The notes under the pieces are model-generated. The model was not told the DNA's origin. It worked only from the letters and a program-made list of their open reading frames with translations, and searched no databases. The position numbers were made by a program, and so were the translations under genes. A stretch of 64,000 nucleotides of DNA from Halocafeteria seosinensis (Eukaryota > Sar > Bigyra > Bicosoecida): contig LVLI01000192.1 of assembly GCA_001687465.1 (NCBI GenBank), positions 1 through 64,000 on the forward strand, read 5' to 3'. Positions 58,330-64,000 of this stretch are shown here, in pieces; the first letter of the stretch is position 1; each line of letters opens with the position of its first letter.

Positions 58330-61300
58330 ATGGGTAATACAATCCCCACGGCACAAGCGCCTTCGGACGTGCATGCCACCCTCCAGGAAGAGCTCCCTCA
58401 GCTGGCTTTCGATAGTTATGTGGGGCAAGGCAAGTTTATGAAGTCTATGAAGTGTCCATCCAGCGAAGGGGGATCGGCACTCGTCAAGGTGTATACTCTA
58501 CCGCAATATGAGCAGCTATCAATCACGCGGCGGCGCTTTAAAGCAGCATTAGCGGGGAGAACCAGTCTGCCAGAGGAGCAACAGGAAGAGAATAGACAAG
58601 AGAAAACAAGCAGTAGTGCCGACCAGAGCTCCTCCCGCACAGATTCTCAAGCAGTAGCAGGAACTGGCAGTCCAAACACCTTGAAATCGTCGGCCTCAAA
58701 GGGCTCTAATCTTCTGAGAGTGGAGGGAGAACGCACTCCTACCCCCAGTTCTCCTGCGGCTTCCCTGCAGGAATCGCAGCATGGAGGAGGGAAACAAGAC
58801 CAAGGAGAGTCGGCCTCGTTGGTGCATTCTAAATCGGCAGCAGAGTTTATAGTGAGCAATGAACCGTGGTCAACTCAGTTCATGCAAGCGTGCAAACGGA
58901 TTAATGCTCTGTCGAAATGCTTCACGCTGACCAAGCAGCCAAGTGTGCTCCCTTACCAGTTTTACAGTATTGGAAGAAGACACAGTGTAGCTATTTTAGC
59001 GAGACAATTTCTTTCGAGTACTTTACATGACCGATTACATACAAGGCCTTTTCTTACTTCGATTGAAAAAAGATGGGTAGCCTATCAACTTCTCTGTACC
59101 CTCGTGCAATGTCACACCGCGGGAGTATGCCATGGTGACATAAAAACGGAGAACATTGGAATGACTAGTTGGGGTTGGATCCTCCTTACTGATTTTGCAT
59201 CGTTCAAACCTCCTTACTTACCAGAGACCGGGGATTTCGACTACTTTTTCGACCCTGAAGGAAGAAGGAGATGCTACCTTGCACCGGAACGATTTCTTCA
59301 GCAAGACAAAGAACAGAATGCAGAAGCGAATGCCGTATCGGCATCAGAATACAATCAGCACCATGAAAATGAGTCTTATACGTATGGCCCGGAACAGAGC
59401 GCGGCACGTGTCCTACTGGGAAATGCCATCGATATGTCTGCCGGACATTTTGACTCCCTCCATTCTCTTCTCGATGCTGTAACTGGGGCAACAAAATCAT
59501 TTCAGCGGCCGATGCACCCATCAAGCAATGAAGAACGTCAGGACTCCAACGATCGTACGGCATCCTCGAGCGGAGATCGAAACATTTGGCCTGGTCCAGC
59601 CGAAGCATCTGACCCTAGACTACTTCCGTCTATGGACATATTTTCAGCTGGATGCTGTATTGGGGAGCTGTTCATGGAAGGCAAATCTGTACGAAACTTA
59701 GAAAATCTATTTGATACTAGGAGGAACGAGACCGGTACTCGGCTCTCTGAGAACAGCCCCGCTTATACCCTACAGAATGTTGTTGACAACAAACTGGTGG
59801 TAGAGCTAGTTTTGAGAATGACTCAGATGTCTCCGGCTCGTCGAGGTTCTGCGCTAACCTATATTCACGATTACACTGGTCCTGATAATCTGTTCCCACC
59901 ATCATTCGTGACATGCTTGTTCCCATTTTTCTCTTCTTTGATGCAATCGTCAATGGTCTCTCCCGACTATCGGGCGAAAGCTATATGCGAGGCATATCCT
60001 TGGCTGCTCGCTGAAATAACGGGAACCAGTGATCCAGTGGGAGAGCTTTATTTTCGCCGAAGGCTGGCACTAGAACACTACTCAACTTTGGAACGAACCT
60101 CTTTCGCATCTGAAGATACGTCTTGGGAGGAAGGTAACGAAGGCAGTGGTAACGGTCTAGTCGATGGAGGAGCTAGCTTCAAACATATGAAGGAAAAGCA
60201 GGACTGGATTACTTGGGAATGGATGGATGGTCATACCACTAGTGCAGATCGCGGCCCCGGAACGGAATCGTCCGCTAGTGGCTGGTTAAGCAGCGCTCCT
60301 CCGTGGGGCCTCTACGAACAATGGCAGCCTGCGGCGGTTACATCGCGAAGGCTCCTCAATCTGAGGGAACAAGTTGGAGCAAAATACTTTCAAGCGGTAT
60401 CAACTGAAGAAGTTGAATCAACTGCTGGTGTCCCTGGTCCTGAAGAGTATAGTGACAACGAAAGTCAGGGCTCGTCCCCGGCAAGTCCTTCACCGGGCGT
60501 TTCCTCTAGACCCTTGTTTCAAGACAACGCTGTTATTTTACCCTCTCATCGCGCACATGCTGAAGCTGTCACTATGGTAATTGTTCTTCTTTGTTCATGT
60601 GCACGCCATGTTACTTCCCCTACGCTGCGAGTTACCTCTCTTGCTTTACTTGGTCGCTTTGGCGCAATGAAGTGTACCCCAGATGAAGTCCGACTTCAGA
60701 GGATAATTCCATACGCTGTGGATCTTTTCCGCGATCCATCCAGTCTAGTTCGATCTCACGCAGTGATGGTGGTTGCTGCAATGCTCCAGCAAGTGCGTTC
60801 ATTCCCGCCTTCTGATTCTGGCATTGTGCTGAAGTATATTATTCCTGCCTTGAATAATCTCCCAAATGATCCAGAACCCGTGGTGCGAGCTGCGTGTGCC
60901 GCTGCTATTCCCAGGATTTCCGCTGCCGCCAGAAGATTCGTAGAAACAGAACAGTGGAACGAACAATTAGCTGCACTAGAGCGGTTAGACCCAGAAAATA
61001 GTGAGCTATCCCAACAGAAAGTGAGTGATACGGAGCAACAATCTAGCAGTGAGACTTCAGTTTCCATTATTAACGGACCAGGAGAGGAAGAGTCAGAAAG
61101 AGTGAATTCAGAGGAAAATATGGAGGGTCGGTATTCTCCTTCGAAAAATCTTCGTTTCCGGTACTCTTTTGAATATCGATTGAGAGAGTTACAAATGCGA
61201 ATGAAGTCGTTGCTGCATTTATGGATGAGCTCGTTGAACGGAATGCAAGGACAGGATCCTTTGGGAGCCTCATCATCCAATAGCAAAGGAGATGGAGGGT

Positions 61301-64000
61301 ACACCGGTGGAATATCGAGTACTACAATTAAGTCAGTGGCGTTTGGATCGTCTGGCGGCTTTTCAGCAAGAGCCACAGCGACGAGCTCAAAAGAATATCA
61401 GGATGCATTGCGAAGTATTGCCAATCAAGCAAGCACTACAACGCTTACGGCTGCCATGTCATCTCTCGCTTCTGCCTCGCTTGTAGAGAGCAGCAGGTTT
61501 GCGGACGACAGTGTCTGCATGTATCACCATGGATCTGCTGCAGCGTTTGGGGCCTGGGCTAGATTCACAAAGGCATGTGCCAAGCTACCTAGCTTATACT
61601 ATTCTGCTTTCTGCCAGCAGTCAATGCTAAGGAATATTCCCCTTCTTTGTCATTCATTTGGGAGGGAACTCGTCGAGGAGACTATATTTCCTTGGATTAC
61701 ATCCTTCCTAAACGGGTACGACAGAGGTAATGGTTCAGGCGACTGGAGAACCCACAGTGAGTTTTTTCTGGCTCTCCCTGGACTGTGCAGCTTCGTCGGC
61801 AAGGCGAGCACGGAGCACCTGTTTCTCCTAGTTTTGGAAGAAGGGCCCTACGATGCTGTTCCTCAAGTGTCCCATAGTGCGTTAGTTGCTCTGTCCACCA
61901 TCGTGCAGCAGCAACTGATCAATACTACTAGTGTAGTGAACATGCTTTCAGCGCCAAGTCCTTCGCAGCAGTCCCAGGATCACCTAACACCAAACGTTGG
62001 GGCTTTGGGATTTTTGCTACATCCTAGTTACTGGGTAAGACATGCAGCTGCTCGTTTAGTTGCAACGTTGATAGTGGAACTCCAGTGGCCGGATGCTCAT
62101 GCTTACGTTGCTCCATTATTATCTCCGCTTATATCTGTATCTTTTCGGGAAAGTCCCAACAAAGAGGACCTCCCAAGAAGGCGAGAAATCCGCTTTTGGA
62201 ATAAAATCCATTCCATACTAGAAAAGCTTGCTAAATGCAGGACTGAACTAAGCACAAACCCAACGCCGGCTGAGGGACATGGACTTCGCTCCTTCACACA
62301 TAGTAACGTTGTTCGTTCAAGAGCTTACGCGTGGGCAATTTATCGGGTCCAGAAGGTGTTGCTTTCCTCGATGCTACCCCCTGTCTCTCAAGGCTTGTTC
62401 TCACTTTCGATCTGCTTCGACAGCGCACGTATGCGAAATGATATTCTGCAGTCCCTCGCAGAGGAGTTACAAGCTGGCGGTACGGATCTAAATTTTGGAG
62501 AAGTATTTCGAAGGAGCACTTCGTTGGCTGCTGCACTAGAGAATCCTAGTATTAATAGCCAAACATTGTGGTTCTCACGTGAGTTCCTACAAGCATACGA
62601 CGCGCTACAATCAATGGATGATGATCAAAGTAGCTGGACGCAATGTGCCCTGTATGGATTTAGCTCTCCTATGGAACTGTTGCGTTATCGTGTTCGCTGT
62701 ATAGAGTACATTTCTCGGCGCATAGCCAGCAGCTGCAGGAGAAATCATGCGTGGCAGGCAAGGTTCGCCGCAGATGCGATCCAGTTCTTCCGTCCGTCAT
62801 TCTTACAACAGAGCACAGCGGCCACTCAGAATAAAGCGCATCATTCCGATGCACCAGTAGACTTTGTCTCGAAGATTCGGTGGTACCTCTGGAAGTCCAC
62901 AGATTCTCAACGGTGTCCCCAATCTGTTTCCGCAGATATGCATCCTTGTGTTACACTCCCCTACAGCAAAGCTGCGTTGCGGAACCTATCGTGCACTAGA
63001 TTTTATGTACCAGACCAGAGGTACGCATCTATGTTTCCACGTCCCCCGTCCTCCGTACTGCCTCGACAAACAAGGAACGGGAAGATCCGCTATTTCGGGG
63101 AAGAAGCGAAAGCAGAATTGTCCTATGGACACCAGGCTGCACGCTCGTCCTCTTCCGAAAATTTAGCGACTGCGTCTTCAATATTAAAAGGAAGAGAAAG
63201 TAATGGTTCGCACAAACTTTCGACGCCGTCAATTCTTTCCAGAGTTGCCCGAGAAAACCCGCTGGTGGCCTCAAACTTGGTGAAGAGTAGTGCTCCCGGA
63301 GGATCTGGCGCAATACAGTGCGCGTCTCCGCCTCTTCTTGGGGATCGATATGTACTTACAAATGTACTCTTCGGCGAACAGGGGACAGAGCATGCAGAGT
63401 CGAGTGGTAATCAGATTCACCGGTTGCTCTATGATGCTACGACGGCGTCTTCCGTGGCGTGGACAAATCCTGCTGACTGGGGTGCTTTCTATATGATGCA
63501 ATGCTTTTCCTCAGGTGTGCGTGCAAGACGCAACTATTTGCGTTACGGGCTGTGGGACCCTCATGTTGCGGTCACAGCTCCTACGGATGCTATTATGTCT
63601 GCTGGAGCCCAACCTGGTGCAGGGGATGGTTTAATACTGTCTGTGCGTAATTCTTCATCGGGGTCATCTTCCGACGCTGTCCTCAGACCAAGCAACGCTA
63701 AAGTACATGACGACCCCACTTTAGAAGTTCCTCAGTGGGAAAACATGACTCAAAACAATGTGCAACAAAAGCGTGATCAAGAACTTGAGGGAGAGACGGT
63801 TTGGGGATCTGAGAACATTTGGGACGGTTTCGAGGGTACTCATGGAGGATGGTTGGAGGCACTGGGGCAGATTGATAGAGCAGGTTTCCCTAATGTCCGG
63901 TGGAATAAGAACATCTATAATCAGACGCGGCGTCAAACTTCGCTTACAGTTTCTTCACCCATGCAGCAGAAAGAAGCTTGGAGTTCGTTCGTCCAAACAT
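58330..64000 (+). CDS. VPS15: VPS15/PIK3R4 regulatory kinase of class III PI3K, cut by the right edge
   Basis: One frame is open from ATG 58330 to the window end, at least 1890 codons with no intron, in contrast to its neighbours. MGNT gives the myristoylatable Gly2 typical of VPS15. The kinase domain has ALVKVYTL (lysine strand), HGDIKTEN (catalytic loop), LLTDFASFKPPYLPE (TDFA where other kinases have DFG) and RRRCYLAPERF. These are characteristic of VPS15. A Ser-rich insertion of about 110 residues interrupts the N-lobe. HEAT-like helical repeats follow (LRVTSLALLGRFGAMK, VRAACAAAIPRISAAARR). The WD40 propeller begins to appear only near the right edge. VPS15 scaffolds VPS34 and Beclin in autophagy and endosome sorting. 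Confidence 0.93.
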   Translation, partial: MGNTIPTAQAPSDVHATLQEELPQLAFDSYVGQGKFMKSMKCPSSEGGSALVKVYTLPQYEQLSITRRRFKAALAGRTSLPEEQQEENRQEKTSSSADQSSSRTDSQAVAGTGSPNTLKSSASKGSNLLRVEGERTPTPSSPAASLQESQHGGGKQDQGESASLVHSKSAAEFIVSNEPWSTQFMQACKRINALSKCFTLTKQPSVLPYQFYSIGRRHSVAILARQFLSSTLHDRLHTRPFLTSIEKRWVAYQLLCTLVQCHTAGVCHGDIKTENIGMTSWGWILLTDFASFKPPYLPETGDFDYFFDPEGRRRCYLAPERFLQQDKEQNAEANAVSASEYNQHHENESYTYGPEQSAARVLLGNAIDMSAGHFDSLHSLLDAVTGATKSFQRPMHPSSNEERQDSNDRTASSSGDRNIWPGPAEASDPRLLPSMDIFSAGCCIGELFMEGKSVRNLENLFDTRRNETGTRLSENSPAYTLQNVVDNKLVVELVLRMTQMSPARRGSALTYIHDYTGPDNLFPPSFVTCLFPFFSSLMQSSMVSPDYRAKAICEAYPWLLAEITGTSDPVGELYFRRRLALEHYSTLERTSFASEDTSWEEGNEGSGNGLVDGGASFKHMKEKQDWITWEWMDGHTTSADRGPGTESSASGWLSSAPPWGLYEQWQPAAVTSRRLLNLREQVGAKYFQAVSTEEVESTAGVPGPEEYSDNESQGSSPASPSPGVSSRPLFQDNAVILPSHRAHAEAVTMVIVLLCSCARHVTSPTLRVTSLALLGRFGAMKCTPDEVRLQRIIPYAVDLFRDPSSLVRSHAVMVVAAMLQQVRSFPPSDSGIVLKYIIPALNNLPNDPEPVVRAACAAAIPRISAAARRFVETEQWNEQLAALERLDPENSELSQQKVSDTEQQSSSETSVSIINGPGEEESERVNSEENMEGRYSPSKNLRFRYSFEYRLRELQMRMKSLLHLWMSSLNGMQGQDPLGASSSNSKGDGGYTGGISSTTIKSVAFGSSGGFSARATATSSKEYQDALRSIANQASTTTLTAAMSSLASASLVESSRFADDSVCMYHHGSAAAFGAWARFTKACAKLPSLYYSAFCQQSMLRNIPLLCHSFGRELVEETIFPWITSFLNGYDRGNGSGDWRTHSEFFLALPGLCSFVGKASTEHLFLLVLEEGPYDAVPQVSHSALVALSTIVQQQLINTTSVVNMLSAPSPSQQSQDHLTPNVGALGFLLHPSYWVRHAAARLVATLIVELQWPDAHAYVAPLLSPLISVSFRESPNKEDLPRRREIRFWNKIHSILEKLAKCRTELSTNPTPAEGHGLRSFTHSNVVRSRAYAWAIYRVQKVLLSSMLPPVSQGLFSLSICFDSARMRNDILQSLAEELQAGGTDLNFGEVFRRSTSLAAALENPSINSQTLWFSREFLQAYDALQSMDDDQSSWTQCALYGFSSPMELLRYRVRCIEYISRRIASSCRRNHAWQARFAADAIQFFRPSFLQQSTAATQNKAHHSDAPVDFVSKIRWYLWKSTDSQRCPQSVSADMHPCVTLPYSKAALRNLSCTRFYVPDQRYASMFPRPPSSVLPRQTRNGKIRYFGEEAKAELSYGHQAARSSSSENLATASSILKGRESNGSHKLSTPSILSRVARENPLVASNLVKSSAPGGSGAIQCASPPLLGDRYVLTNVLFGEQGTEHAESSGNQIHRLLYDATTASSVAWTNPADWGAFYMMQCFSSGVRARRNYLRYGLWDPHVAVTAPTDAIMSAGAQPGAGDGLILSVRNSSSGSSSDAVLRPSNAKVHDDPTLEVPQWENMTQNNVQQKRDQELEGETVWGSENIWDGFEGTHGGWLEALGQIDRAGFPNVRWNKNIYNQTRRQTSLTVSSPMQQKEAWSSFVQT

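Noticed and set aside
1-64000. CRISPR arrays, bacterial operons, transposons, tRNA or rRNA genes
   Set aside because: Looked for and not seen; the window is ordinary spliced nuclear DNA with no transposase or integrase frame and no cloverleaf I could identify by eye.

Overview
The window is nuclear DNA of a eukaryote. It has about 25 spliced, mostly single-copy housekeeping genes on both strands, spaced tens to hundreds of bases apart. Introns are numerous and short, mostly 50-80 nt with GT/AG ends, and a few appear to be only 31-37 nt. For most genes I joined exons by checking that every splice junction keeps the reading frame. The gene content (CCDC40 of motile cilia, a three-cNBD PKG, a MAPK carrying a GGSC-type insertion, two PX-PH phospholipases D, a plant/protist-style OGT) suggests a flagellated protist. 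A stramenopile or another SAR lineage is my best guess, with low confidence.

Layout. 1-5.6 kb: the 5' end of a leftward gene, an ER DnaJ-thioredoxin protein, an organellar YchF GTPase and the APC/C activator CDH1/FZR. 6-13 kb: a possible tiny gene, calreticulin ending in HDEL, and O-GlcNAc transferase. 13.7-22.1 kb: an amino-acid transporter followed by a decayed partial copy of it, an unknown mitochondrial membrane protein, and an unknown membrane protein with three PH-like repeats. 22.3-26.5 kb (leftward): an atypical MAPK and two unrecognised genes. 26.7-31.1 kb: CCDC40 and MIS18, convergent. 31.3-35.5 kb: a tandem pair of unknown polytopic membrane proteins. 36.2-41.8 kb: DCAF8 and a cGMP-dependent protein kinase whose upstream exons encode two WW domains. 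43.6-47.2 kb: NAA10, Mediator MED6 and a TMEM242-like protein. 47.5-57 kb: two tandem PX-PH-PLD genes separated by a 2.45-kb gene-poor spacer. 57.4-64 kb: Y14/RBM8A and a long intronless VPS15 that runs off the right edge.

The genes do not form an operon or a single pathway. Several themes recur: ER folding (DnaJ-thioredoxin, calreticulin), phosphoinositide and phospholipid signalling (VPS15, two PLDs), cell cycle and centromere (CDH1, MIS18), ubiquitin ligases (CDH1, DCAF8) and signalling kinases (MAPK, PKG). Most neighbours are convergent or divergent pairs with very short shared intergenic DNA. The most novel-looking items are the WW-WW-cNBD-kinase PKG, the tandem polytopic pair, the triple-repeat membrane protein, the MAPK with TRH in place of TEY, and the very short introns.
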